Position numbers and translations under genes: made by a program
The notes under the pieces: generated by a model
Database searches by the model: none
Told to the model about the DNA's origin: nothing
What the model saw: the letters and a program-made list of their open reading frames with translations, nothing else
Source of the DNA: JAJEFO01 sp965208685
GTDB lineage: Bacteria; Pseudomonadota; Alphaproteobacteria; Rhodobacterales; Rhodobacteraceae
DNA: 64,000 nucleotides
Assembly: GCA_965208685.1 (NCBI GenBank)
Contig: CBDBPL010000007.1
Coordinates: forward strand, 1,364,001-1,428,000
Direction of reading: 5' to 3'
Shown: positions 43,903 to 51,760 of the stretch, piece by piece
Layout of the letters: each line of letters starts with the position of its first letter
Numbering within the stretch: the stretch's first letter is position 1

Positions 43903-44895
43903 ATGAGCAACGAGCCCCTTCTGGATGTGCGCAACCTGACGACCGTTCTCGACCTTGCCGAGGGCACGATGCCTGTTGTGGACGATGTAAGCTTCACGGT
44001 CGGGTGGGGCGAGACACTTGGAATCGTTGGAGAATCCGGCAGCGGAAAATCGATGACCGCCAACTCGATCATCCAAATCCTGCCAAAGAAGATCGGACGC
44101 ATCGCAGGTGGGAAAATCCTTTTCGATGGAAGGGACTTGTCGCAATTCTCAGACGCTGAACTGACCAAGGTCCGCGGTCGCGAAATCGCGATGATCCTGC
44201 AAGATCCGCACACCTCGCTGAACCCCGTCTACACCATTGGAAGTCAGGTCATCGAGGCGCTCAAGCTCGACAATCCGCAACAGCCAAAGCGTTCACTGCT
44301 CGGTATGGCAATCAATGTGTTGAAGAAGGTCAATGTTGCCGATGCCGAACGCCGTCTGCACGCATTTCCGCATCAGATGAGCGGCGGGATGAAACAGCGG
44401 GTTGTTGGCGCCATCGCCTTTTCGAGCGCGCCCAAACTCATCATTGCGGACGAGCCGACTACCGCGCTGGATGTGACGATCCAGCTGCAATACCTGCAAC
44501 TTCTTGAAGAAATTCAGAAAAACACAGGTGCTGCCATAATCTTCATCACCCATGATCTGGGCATTGTCGCAAACCTCTGCCACAGGCTCGCCGTCATGTA
44601 TGGCGGCAGGATCGTCGAAAGCGGGACGGTGAAGGATGTATTCTCTGCGCCATCTCATCCATATACCCAAGCACTTCTGAGGTCTGTGCCCAGCATTGAT
44701 GCCAAGGTCCAACGGCTCTACGCCATCAAAGGCCAGCCCCCGCCGCTGTCAGAGAATGTGGCAGGCTGCAAATTCGCATCTCGTTGCCCCCTCGCGACCG
44801 ATGTTTGCCGATCACTGCGTCCCGATCCGAAGCCGGGACGAAGCGGCGCAGCGTCGCATGAAGCAAGCTGCTGGCATTTGGGAGAGACACTGTGA
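43903..44895 (+). CDS. ABC ATPase, DppD-like
   Basis: 330-residue ATPase: Walker A GESGSGKSMTANSI, Q-loop AMILQDPHTSLNPVYTIG, signature MSGGMKQRVVGAIA, Walker B LIIADEPTTALDV, H-loop FITHDLGIVANL. The oligopeptide-type C-terminal region has CKFASRCPLATDVC, whose cysteines can ligate an iron-sulphur cluster in this family. Its stop overlaps the next ATPase start (GTGA). Confidence 0.95.
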   Translation: MSNEPLLDVRNLTTVLDLAEGTMPVVDDVSFTVGWGETLGIVGESGSGKSMTANSIIQILPKKIGRIAGGKILFDGRDLSQFSDAELTKVRGREIAMILQDPHTSLNPVYTIGSQVIEALKLDNPQQPKRSLLGMAINVLKKVNVADAERRLHAFPHQMSGGMKQRVVGAIAFSSAPKLIIADEPTTALDVTIQLQYLQLLEEIQKNTGAAIIFITHDLGIVANLCHRLAVMYGGRIVESGTVKDVFSAPSHPYTQALLRSVPSIDAKVQRLYAIKGQPPPLSENVAGCKFASRCPLATDVCRSLRPDPKPGRSGAASHEASCWHLGETL

Positions 44896-45866
44896 TCCCC
44901 TTCTTGAAGGTTGAGAACCTCTCCAAACACTTCCCTGTTCGCACCGGCGTGCTTCACCGCAAGGAACACATCGTGCGCGCTGTTCAAGATGTGAGCTTCG
45001 AGTTGGAAGAAGGCCAGACACTGGCGCTTGTCGGGGAATCGGGCTGTGGCAAGACCACGCTCGCCTGGATGCTTCTCAAACTGATCGAGCCGACATCGGG
45101 ACGGTTCTGGCTAAATGGCCAGGACGTTGCCGAACTGACCGGCCCTGGTCTCCGCCAGTTTCGGACGAAAGTGCAGGCCGTTTTTCAGGATCCCTGGGCA
45201 TCGCTCAGTCCGCGGATGCGCGTCTTCGACATCGTCGCTGAGGGTTTGCGCCTGAATGACAACCTCAGCGGCGGCGACATGACAATGCGCGTTGACGAAG
45301 CCTTGCGCTCGGTGGGCTTGCGGCCGGACGACGGGCACAAGTTTCCGCACGAATTTTCAGGTGGGCAACGCCAACGCATTGCGATCGCAAGCGCCATCGT
45401 GCAACGTCCGAAGCTCATGGTCCTGGACGAACCCGTCTCGGCGCTCGATGTGTCGATCCGCTCACAAATCATGAATTTGTTCAAGGATATTCAATCCGAA
45501 TTCGGGTGCAGCTACGTCGTGGTCGCTCATGATCTGGGCACAACGCGGTACATGGCCGACAAAGTCGCCGTCATGTATCTTGGCTCGCTCGTCGAGTTTG
45601 GATCGACCGACAAAATGTTCGATGCGCCGGAGCATCCATACACCCAAGCTTTGCTGTCCGCCGCGCTACCGGTTCAAAGATCTAACGACAAACCGCCGAT
45701 TGTTTTGCGGGGCGAGGTTCCATCGCCAGTCAACCCACCCTCCGGCTGCTTGTTTCACCCAAGGTGCCAATCATTCATCGGAGACGTATGTAGCTCGAAT
45801 GCACCAATTTGGCGCAAAAGCGGATCAGCCGATCACTGGGTTCGTTGCCACATCGGTACGAATTGA
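44892..45866 (+). CDS. ABC ATPase, DppF-like
   Basis: 324-residue partner ATPase: Walker A GESGCGKTTLAWMLL, Q-loop AVFQDPWASLSPRM, signature FSGGQRQRIAIASAIV, Walker B LMVLDEPVSALDV, H-loop VVAHDLGTTRYM, and C-terminal GCLFHPRCQSFIGDVC. It starts with GTG overlapping the previous gene. Last gene of the importer operon; the DNA after 45867 is the second accessory island. Confidence 0.95.
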   Translation: MIPFLKVENLSKHFPVRTGVLHRKEHIVRAVQDVSFELEEGQTLALVGESGCGKTTLAWMLLKLIEPTSGRFWLNGQDVAELTGPGLRQFRTKVQAVFQDPWASLSPRMRVFDIVAEGLRLNDNLSGGDMTMRVDEALRSVGLRPDDGHKFPHEFSGGQRQRIAIASAIVQRPKLMVLDEPVSALDVSIRSQIMNLFKDIQSEFGCSYVVVAHDLGTTRYMADKVAVMYLGSLVEFGSTDKMFDAPEHPYTQALLSAALPVQRSNDKPPIVLRGEVPSPVNPPSGCLFHPRCQSFIGDVCSSNAPIWRKSGSADHWVRCHIGTN

Positions 45867-46068
45867 GGCTAACGGCCATGTAGGCCTAATGGGCGTCATC
45901 GCATGATCGGGTCGCCGCACTGAGAGATTGGGCAAGAGTTTATAAGGACCTGTTCCCGGCACCAACAGCCGATGAAACTGTCAATGGCAAGTGAATTTCC
46001 CACAACTCTGGCAAATGAAAATGCAACAGTTCTGGCGCGAGTTCATGCCTCCAGGCAGGGTTTCTGGG

Positions 46069-46698
46069 TGCTGGATCCGGCAGGGCTTTGGGCAACCGGC
46101 CCGCCCCGAAGCCGTGCTTGCCGTCGTCGCGGGGCGGCAGGCGAAGCGTTGGTAAGCGGCAGGCATGGGTCGGGCGATTGAGCCACGAAATGTTTCAACC
46201 GGAGTGCCGAGGCCGTCAGAGGGGCCGAAGGCAACATCCTCCAAGCCGGTTTGGTGAGGCGCGGAGGGGCTCCGCGGGGTCTGAGAACCATGGCACATGC
46301 CGAAGCAGTCCATCGGGACCTGGGAGGCCTCGATGTCACCCCGGGCATAGGGTCGGGGTCGCCAGAGGAAGGGAATGCCCGTAGCTCTGGATGCACGGCA
46401 TCGAAGAGTCAGACTCGGTCATTGTAGTGACGAAGTCCGCGAACAAACGGGATTGCGACACCCCCGGCGGAGTGGATGGAGCGAAGGGCCGGGGCCAACG
46501 GGAGAGCAGGGCGGCAAAGCACTCACGGAGCACAGAATCCGACACTGGGTGTCACATGCGTCGCTCGCTCACGCAGTCCGTGCACGCCGTCTGTTGCGGC
46601 GGCAAGGCGGGCTGACGTTCGACCGAAGGCAGGAGCCGGATGCGTTAGCGCGCACATCCGGATCCGCGCGGGGGGATCGGGGCAACCCGGTTCCCTAC
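46069..46698 (+). mobile_element. Group II intron remnant (degenerate, internally deleted)
   Basis: The 3' end is clear: domain V at 46633-46664, then a domain VI-like hairpin (GGGGGATCGGG ... CCCGGTTCCC), ending CCCTAC at 46698. Upstream, sequence typical of intron-encoded reverse transcriptase starts is visible near 46296 (MPKQSIGTWEASMSP) and 46391 (MHGIEESDSVIVVTKSANK), but the reverse-transcriptase core and maturase are missing. The 5' boundary is uncertain; GTGCTGG at 46069 is a guess. The 3' junction with flanking exon is repeated at 46973-47044. Confidence 0.72.
46633..46664 (+). ncRNA. Group II intron domain V
   Basis: A 32-base hairpin beginning GAGCCGGATGCG and closing with CGCACATCCGGATC. 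The lower helix, the two-base bulge on the 3' side and the short loop reproduce domain V, the catalytic-metal-binding element of group II introns. It is only two bases short of the usual 34, so the fold is probably intact even though the intron is not. Confidence 0.85.
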
Positions 46699-46754
46699 CG
46701 CGATAAACCAGCATGGCGGTTTGGCTGCCCCGCACTTTGCGATGCTCTCCTTGA
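46683..46754. repeat. 72-bp direct repeat, copy 1 (intron 3' end plus exon)
   Basis: Identical to 46973-47044. It comprises the last 16 bases of the intron (CAACCCGGTTCCCTAC) and 56 bases of following exon. The second copy lies inside the toxin gene, so the duplication occurred after intron insertion. Confidence 0.9.
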
Positions 46755-46972
46755 ATCACTTTCAGCGTTCACCAATAAATATATTCTTGAACCGATATCA
46801 GTTACAAGTTATATTTCTGTCACGACCTGGGCCGTGCTTGAACATCCGGACTTCGCCGAAGAACGTGAAACCCTGCCAGATGAGGTGCGTGACAAGCTTG
46901 ATGCAGTGGTTCTCCTACTTGAGCAGTACGGGCTCCAGTTAGGGCGACCCTGGCAACAAGCGAGGCAAGAAC

Positions 46973-47044
46973 CAACCCGGTTCCCTACCGCGATAAACCA
47001 GCATGGCGGTTTGGCTGCCCCGCACTTTGCGATGCTCTCCTTGA
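46973..47044. repeat. 72-bp direct repeat, copy 2
   Basis: Second copy of 46683-46754, embedded within the toxin open frame, after the misplaced C-terminal snippet at 46951-46972. Confidence 0.9.
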
Positions 47045-47102
47045 TCATACAAGGATGCAGTGGTTCTCCTGCTTGCGGGCTCCAGTTAGGGCGACCCTAT
47101 GT

Positions 47103-47350
47103 TGACACACTGTCCGGCACCGCTCACGCCAAAATGAAGGAAATCCGCGTGAGCGAGCAGGGCGTCTGGCGGTTTGCCTTCGCGTTCGATGAAGAGAGAA
47201 ACGCTGTCATCCTGGTTGGTGGCATTGGTGACACACTGTCCGGCACCGCTCACGCCAAAATGAAGGAAATCCGCGTGAGCGAGCAGGGCGTCTGGCGGTT
47301 TGCCTTCGCGTTCGATGAAGAGAGAAACGCTGTCATCCTGGTTGGTGGCA
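47103..47350. repeat. Tandem duplication, 2 x 122 bp
   Basis: 47103-47224 and 47229-47350 are identical and separated by four bases; the period of 126 equals 42 codons, so the toxin frame is kept. Each unit encodes DTLSGTAHAKMKEIRV through AVILVGG. Confidence 0.95.
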
Positions 47351-47450
47351 ACAAGCGAGGCAAGAACCAGAAGCGGTTCTACAAGGGCCTCATAGCAACA
47401 GCTGATCAGCGCCTTGATGAATGGCTTGACGCGGAATGAAAGGAAGATCG

Positions 47451-47852
47451 ATGGCAAAGCTCAAGAAAACAGCCTTTGTGAATGCCGGTGACCGCATTCG
47501 TGCTCTGCCCCAGGACCGTCGCGAACGTATCGAAGCGCTTGCAGGTGATATGGCGTCAGAGATGCTTCTCGCCGAAATTCGCAGAACACTCTCCATTACC
47601 CAGAAGGACCTTGCCGAAAAAACCGGACTGGCCCAGGGCGAAGTTTCGAGATTCGAGAATGCCGAACTCACCGGTGCCAAGATCGGAACGCTGGAACGCT
47701 ACGTCGCCGGCATGGGCGGGCGTCTGCGGCTTTTGGCAGAAATGCCTGATGGCACAACGGCTGAAATCCCGATGAGGAAGGGAAAGCCGGTGAAATCACG
47801 CGTGAGCGCTGGCGGAGTCCGCGCGGCAGCGCCCGCGCGGCAGCACCGTTGA
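47451..47852 (+). CDS. HigA/XRE-family antitoxin
   Basis: 133-residue antitoxin with a helix-turn-helix: EIRRTLSITQKDLAEKTGLAQGEVSRFEN, followed by KIGTLERYVAGMGGRLRLLAEM. ATG 47451 has AAGGA six bases upstream; an ATG at 47436 overlapping the toxin stop is an alternative. Downstream position after the toxin is the usual HigBA order. As the toxin is scrambled, this may be an orphan antitoxin that still represses or protects. Confidence 0.88.
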   Translation: MAKLKKTAFVNAGDRIRALPQDRRERIEALAGDMASEMLLAEIRRTLSITQKDLAEKTGLAQGEVSRFENAELTGAKIGTLERYVAGMGGRLRLLAEMPDGTTAEIPMRKGKPVKSRVSAGGVRAAAPARQHR

Positions 47853-47990
47853 CCACGTTAACGCGGGGACAAAGTTTTGGGGCACCTCGCGCGCATTGAG
47901 GCGATCCTGGACGAACGTTTGCCGCGGGACAACTGAGCGACGTCCGACAGCGTGGCCGGGTGACATGACGCGCGCAACGTTCCTGGCCCT

Positions 47991-48242
47991 AATCCAACAT
48001 AGGTCCCGAATCCGCCATAGGGATTTGCGCTTCGAGCCTGTGTGTATGGGGTTTGGCGGACTTTTCAGCACCCGGTTTGTCGCGGCGATAACCCGCTCGG
48101 GATTGGGGGTGGCGCAGCTGGTCTGTCGGCCTCGTTAAAAGAAAACGATCGTTTTCATGTGCCGTCCGTTCAATGAAACGGGCAGAGTATTTCATGCGTA
48201 GCCATACCGGAAATTCCCGGAAATCAGGTTTTCTTCGAATTC
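47991..48242 (+). mobile_element. Tn3-family remnant: terminal-repeat-like and res-like segments
   Basis: 47991-48023 matches 60749-60781 with one mismatch over 33 bases. 48141-48156 (GAAAACGATCGTTTTC) and TCGAATTC at 48235 match GAAAACGTTCGTTTTC at 61386 and TCGAATTC at 61481 in the resolvase-linked element; spacing is 94 and 95 bases. All tnpA and tnpR sequence is gone. Best read as a miniature Tn3 derivative keeping one end and the res site. Confidence 0.6.
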
Positions 48243-48258
48243 CGCCCCAATAGGGACA

Positions 48259-48292
48259 GTACCGCCTATCTCGTGCACGAGATAGGCGGTAC
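48259..48292. repeat. Dispersed palindrome, copy C (perfect 34 bp)
   Basis: Perfect palindrome centred at 48275/48276, half GTACCGCCTATCTCGTG. The inner 30 bases are identical to copy A while the outer bases differ (GT/AC instead of GAGAGC/GCTCTC). It lies 26 bases beyond the vapC stop and just after the Tn3 res-like remnant. Confidence 0.9.
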
Positions 48293-48318
48293 CTTCCAAT
48301 CCTTGAACGGTACTTTCT

Positions 48319-48723
48319 TCACGACACTGTCCAGTCTTCCAGCTGAAGATCAGGCACACGTTCGAATTCTCGAACGTTGTTGCTTATGAGAATGAGATCA
48401 CGGGCTCTTGCCTGCCCGGCGATCAACACATCGTAGGGACCAATTGGGCTCCCCGACTCATTTAGCTCTGCCCTAACCTCACCGGCCTGACGAGAGTCCT
48501 CTTCGTCGAAGGGCAGGACAACGAAGTCTCTAAGAAGCAGTCTGACCGTCTCAAGATTGAATGAGACTTTCTGGCTCTTGTAAGCGCCAAAGTAGAGTTC
48601 GTGCGATACTATCGTGGGAATACCGATCTCGCCCTCAGTGCAGTCCAGCACGCGATCGATTAGAGCCACGGACTTCTGTCCGAGCAGTGATTTGACAGCA
48701 TTCGTATCAAACAAGAACCGCAT
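48319..48723 (-). CDS. VapC-type PIN-domain ribonuclease toxin
   Basis: 134-residue PIN toxin with the acidic residues in place: first Asp in MRFLFDTNAVKSLL, Glu in IVSHELYFGAY, and Asp in GPYDVLIAGQARARDLILISNN with Asn-Asn then FERVPDLQLEDW. Such proteins cut tRNA or rRNA when freed from antitoxin. Its ATG overlaps the VapB stop by one base (TGATG). All catalytic positions look intact. Confidence 0.92.
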   Translation of the reverse strand: MRFLFDTNAVKSLLGQKSVALIDRVLDCTEGEIGIPTIVSHELYFGAYKSQKVSFNLETVRLLLRDFVVLPFDEEDSRQAGEVRAELNESGSPIGPYDVLIAGQARARDLILISNNVREFERVPDLQLEDWTVS

Positions 48724-48983
48724 CAGTTGAAGATCTTGTCCAGATCGGCTCGATCTTCTTCAGCAGGCTGCTCTCGCCCTTCTTTCATGAAGTCGTCGCT
48801 CACACCACGTTTCAGAGCGGACCTTAGCGAACTCCAACCACGATTGCTTTCCGGATGTGGGCGAAGAATGATCGCTTCTCCCTCTCGTGAAACTTCAACT
48901 TCACCAACGCTAAAGCGAAACTCCTTCGGCAGACGGACTGCCTGAGAGTTTCCGGACTTGAAGACTTTTGCCACCTGAGACAT
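48723..48983 (-). CDS. VapB-type antitoxin (AbrB/SpoVT fold)
   Basis: 86 residues: SpoVT/AbrB domain MSQVAKVFKSGNSQAVRLPKEFRF with the swapped-hairpin motif, GEVEVSREGEAIILRP, and a C-terminal toxin-binding tail (SDDFMKEGREQPAEEDRADLDKIF). Start at 48983; the longer open frame upstream would include the operator and is not coding. Represses its own operon together with VapC, most likely through the GTATATAC sites 17 bases upstream. Confidence 0.92.
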   Translation of the reverse strand: MSQVAKVFKSGNSQAVRLPKEFRFSVGEVEVSREGEAIILRPHPESNRGWSSLRSALKRGVSDDFMKEGREQPAEEDRADLDKIFN

Positions 48984-48999
48984 GTCGACCTCGCGAGAT

Positions 49000-49021
49000 G
49001 TATATACCGAACAGTATATAC
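49000..49021. promoter_or_regulatory. Probable VapB operator
   Basis: Two copies of the palindrome GTATATAC, at 49000-49007 and 49014-49021, with centres 14 bases apart, just upstream of vapB in an AT-rich patch. Paired palindromes over the promoter are typical binding sites for AbrB-fold antitoxins. Confidence 0.6.
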
Positions 49022-49056
49022 GCTGTCCGTTCGGGAATGTAAAGTGATGTTGCCAA

Positions 49057-49332
49057 TTATCCCAGCAACTCGTCCCGACCATGAAGTTCCGGCAAGTCCC
49101 GCAAAGTCTGCAGATCAAACGTCGTGAGAAACTGAAGCGTCGTCACAAAAGCATGTTGCGCACCTGGCGTTGGAGCACGAGCGCCGTTGGCTATCAACCT
49201 TTGATACCTGAGTCTTGAGATCAGATCGCGACTGATTTCCATGCCGAAAATGCCAGCCAGCCCCGCCCAGTCAATCGGTTGATGATAGGAGAGTACCGCA
49301 ATGTGATGGGAAGCTGCCATTTCAGATGCCAT
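49057..49332 (-). pseudogene. ScpB-like winged-helix fragment
   Basis: 91 codons matching the second winged helix of ScpB-type condensin partners: HHIAVLSYHQPIDWAGLAGI, FGMEISRDLISRLRYQRLI and PTPGAQHAFVTTLQFLTTF, DLQTLRDLPELHG. The N-terminal winged helix is missing, so it is either a C-terminal remnant or a small stand-alone relative. It ends 36 bases upstream of the vapBC operator region on the same strand. Confidence 0.6.
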
Positions 49333-49450
49333 GAGCCGTGCCGGGATTTGCCTCTGCGGATGATTCGGTCCGGGGGAATGTTCGGGCATCAACATATGGT
49401 GGCAAGGGGCCGGTCGACGAAAACCCCTTGACGAATGAAAGGAGAGACTA

Positions 49451-49850
49451 ATGGTTGATGCACTCACCTCCTTCGAAGGGAACGTCACAACGGCTAATGC
49501 GGCGCTGGAAGTCAGCGGCACGAGCTGGAATCTCAGGGTCGGCGATCCGGCCGACGCGCCGAAGACAGGCGTTCACAAGCTGGCGCCGCATGACTTGGAC
49601 GGGTTGCTCAGGAACCTGGGGCAGGCGCGACGGCGGGCTTCGGCGTCCAGCGCAGACGTTCGCGTTCTGCTTGTGTACGAAGCCGGCTACGAATGGCTCT
49701 GGCTGGCCCGGCGCCTTGACGGCGAGGATCTGGAGGTTGTGGTCCGCGATCCCGCCAGCCTCGAGGTCTTCCGGCGCAGGAAGAAGGCGAAGACGGACCG
49801 GATCGACGCGCGCAAGCGGGGGCCTTGTGCTGGTTCGGCATGCCGTATTA
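49451..49850 (+). pseudogene. IS110-family transposase, N-terminal fragment
   Basis: Starts with ATG 49451 after GAAAGGAGAG. The DEDD-type N-terminal domain is visible: VLLVYEAGYEWLWLARRL, LEVVVRDPASLEVFRRR and KKAKTDRIDARK, where YEAG and KTDRIDA are IS110 hallmarks. The frame then continues without a stop through about 30 unrelated codons into the amidotransferase at 49895. The DEDD domain is cut short and the C-terminal transposase_20 domain is absent. Confidence 0.75.
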
Positions 49851-49894
49851 CATGGGCGGGTCGCGTGCTGCGGCTCATGGCCATGGAGGAAGCG

Positions 49895-50671
49895 ATGACC
49901 CTTCCCGTCGTCGGGATCATCGGCAACGCACATCTCATAAATCGCGAATACCCCGTTCATTCGGGCGGGCGCATGATTTCCGTTGCGGTTCGGGAAGTGG
50001 CCGGGGCCGTGCCGCTGATAGTGCCAGCGGATCCTGACCTGGTCTCGATTGAAGAGCTGATGTCCGTCTGCGACGGGTTCCTGTTTCCGGGCGGACGCGC
50101 AAACGTTCATCCGGAAGAGTACGGAGAGGAACCGACGACGGCTCATGGCGACTTTGACCGCGCCCGCGACAAGATCACCTTGCCGTTGATTCGCGAATGC
50201 GTGGCTGCCGGCCAGCCAATTCTCGCGATCTGCCGCGGGTTCCAGGAACTGAACACGGCGATGGGCGGTTCGCTCCATCCGGAAATCCGGGAGTTGCCAG
50301 GTCGCATGAATCACAGGATGCCGCCCGACGGGACCCTGGACGAAAAGTTCGGGCTTCGCCACGAGGTGGCCCTTTCCGAGGGTGGCGTGTTCAATAAGCT
50401 GTTCGGTGCCACGACGGTGCTGACCAACACGCTTCACGGACAGGGCATCAAGGAGACTGGCGAGAGGATCGTCATCGACGGGCGCGCGGACGACGGTACT
50501 GAAGAGGCAATTTACGTTGAGAGCGCGCCAGGCTTTGCGCTCGGCGTGCAGTGGCATCCCGAATACAAGGCGGCGGAAGATCCGGTCTCTCGGGCCCTGT
50601 TCGAGGCGTTTGGCGAGGCGGTTCGGGACTGGGCCGCCGGGGCGAGGCCGGCACGGCTCAGAAGCGCGTAA
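49895..50671 (+). CDS. Class I glutamine amidotransferase (gamma-Glu-GABA hydrolase type)
   Basis: 258-residue PuuD-like hydrolase. The nucleophile elbow ILAICRGFQELN carries the catalytic Cys, and the His/Glu pair is in GVQWHPEYKA. LTNTLHGQGIKE and FLFPGGRANVHPEEY are also typical. ATG 49895 (MTLPVVGIIGN) has GGAGG six bases upstream and begins at the conserved N-terminus; however the frame is open upstream through the IS110 fragment, so a fused product could also be made. Likely hydrolyses gamma-glutamyl amides in polyamine breakdown. Confidence 0.88.
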   Translation: MTLPVVGIIGNAHLINREYPVHSGGRMISVAVREVAGAVPLIVPADPDLVSIEELMSVCDGFLFPGGRANVHPEEYGEEPTTAHGDFDRARDKITLPLIRECVAAGQPILAICRGFQELNTAMGGSLHPEIRELPGRMNHRMPPDGTLDEKFGLRHEVALSEGGVFNKLFGATTVLTNTLHGQGIKETGERIVIDGRADDGTEEAIYVESAPGFALGVQWHPEYKAAEDPVSRALFEAFGEAVRDWAAGARPARLRSA

Positions 50672-50797
50672 CGGCCTGACAGGCCCGTTTGGCACCTTCG
50701 ACATGCCTCTCCGCGATTGCGTGACTCCGTTCCGGGTCTGGACGTCATGCGTTCAAGCTGTCACGAATTGCACGACATTCTCGCCTCGGGGGACAGC

Positions 50798-51490
50798 ATG
50801 AAACGCTCTCGCATCAACGACATCATGACGGCCGCGGACGAGATGATGCGTTCGTTCGGTTTCACGTTGCCGCCATTCGCCTATTGGAATCCGGAGGAAT
50901 TTCGTGCCCGTGTGGATGACGGGTCGGCAAGGCGCATCGCTGACGCGCGTCTCGGATGGGACATCACGGATTACGGGCAGGGCGAATTCGACAGGCTCGG
51001 CCTCTTCCTGTTCACGTTGCGAAACGGCTTTCTTTCCGATCTGGAGCGCGGGAGAGGCATGGTCTACGCGGAAAAGCTCCTGATCAGCCGGCAGGACCAG
51101 GTCAGCCCGATGCACACCCATTTCATCAAGTCCGAGGACATCATCAACCGGGGCGGCGCGTTTCTTGCGGTGGAGCTGTTTGGCTCTGACGCGAACGGGA
51201 ACTTTGACGGAGAGAAGGGCGCTACTGTCCTGACTGACGGCTTGGAACGCCAATTGCAGCCAGGCGAAGTCCTGAAATTGGCTCCGGGCGAGAGCGTCAC
51301 GCTGAACCCGGGTGACTGGCACGCGTTCTGGGGCGAGAACGGAGACGTTCTGATTGGCGAAGTCTCGACCGTGAACGATGACGTGACGGACAACGTCTTC
51401 CGTGAACCGATCGGACGGTTTGCCGACATAGAGGAGGACATTGCGCCGACGCATCTGTTGGTCAGCGACTACGACACCTGGTTCGCTTGA
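50798..51490 (+). CDS. D-lyxose/D-mannose isomerase-family protein
   Basis: 230-residue cupin of the D-lyxose isomerase family. The metal-binding set is seen in SPMHTHFIKSEDIINRGG (His-x-His and Glu) and a late His in LNPGDWHAFWGENGDVLIGEVS. WDITDYGQGEFDRLGLFLFTLRNG is the family N-terminal block. The ATG at 50798 follows GGGGGA; longer readings upstream are unsupported. Converts aldose to ketose; the true substrate here is unknown. Confidence 0.88.
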   Translation: MKRSRINDIMTAADEMMRSFGFTLPPFAYWNPEEFRARVDDGSARRIADARLGWDITDYGQGEFDRLGLFLFTLRNGFLSDLERGRGMVYAEKLLISRQDQVSPMHTHFIKSEDIINRGGAFLAVELFGSDANGNFDGEKGATVLTDGLERQLQPGEVLKLAPGESVTLNPGDWHAFWGENGDVLIGEVSTVNDDVTDNVFREPIGRFADIEEDIAPTHLLVSDYDTWFA

Positions 51491-51760
51491 GACCTGCGAT
51501 TCGCGCACTGCTGCGCGCGGCGTCCTGCGAAGTCCGAGCAGGGACATGGGAGAAGCCAGATCGGGCGCATGGCAGGCTTGACGGCGAACGGGTCCACAAG
51601 GGCAGGGTCCCGGAAGTGGATTGCCTGGAGATTCACCTGGCGTCCCCCTGTCCTGGCGTCACTCCGCCTTGAACGGGTCTTCCGGATGATGTAAGGGGAA
51701 AGGCCCGGCATGTGAGTGAATCCGGGGCCGGCAGGCGTGACGAACGGAGCGTTTTGACGG
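51491..51760. other. Intergenic region
   Basis: 270 bases between the isomerase and the DUF6036 pair, with no recognised coding sequence; it should contain the promoter of the following pair. Confidence 0.45.

Larger units (their letters stand above)
46801..47439 (+). pseudogene. HigB/RelE-like toxin gene rebuilt from duplicated pieces
   Basis: A normal Gp49/HigB-type toxin can be reconstructed: TTWAVLEHPDFAEERETLPD, then LLEQYGLQLGRP joined to YVDTLSGTAHAKMKEIRV, VWRFAFAFDEERNAVILVGG and KRFYKGLIATADQRLDEWL. Here the pieces are interrupted by a C-terminal snippet (GGCAACAAGCGAGGCAAGAA, copied at 46951), a 72-base intron/exon copy, a second partial copy of the middle, and a 122-base tandem duplication (47103-47224 and 47229-47350). 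All junctions keep one open frame. No proper start codon remains at the native N-terminus. The product would be far from a normal toxin. Confidence 0.75.

Noticed and set aside
46683..47350. Repeats considered as a CRISPR array
   Set aside because: Only two copies each of 72 and 122 bp with unequal spacing, and they are coding pieces of a toxin gene and an intron end.
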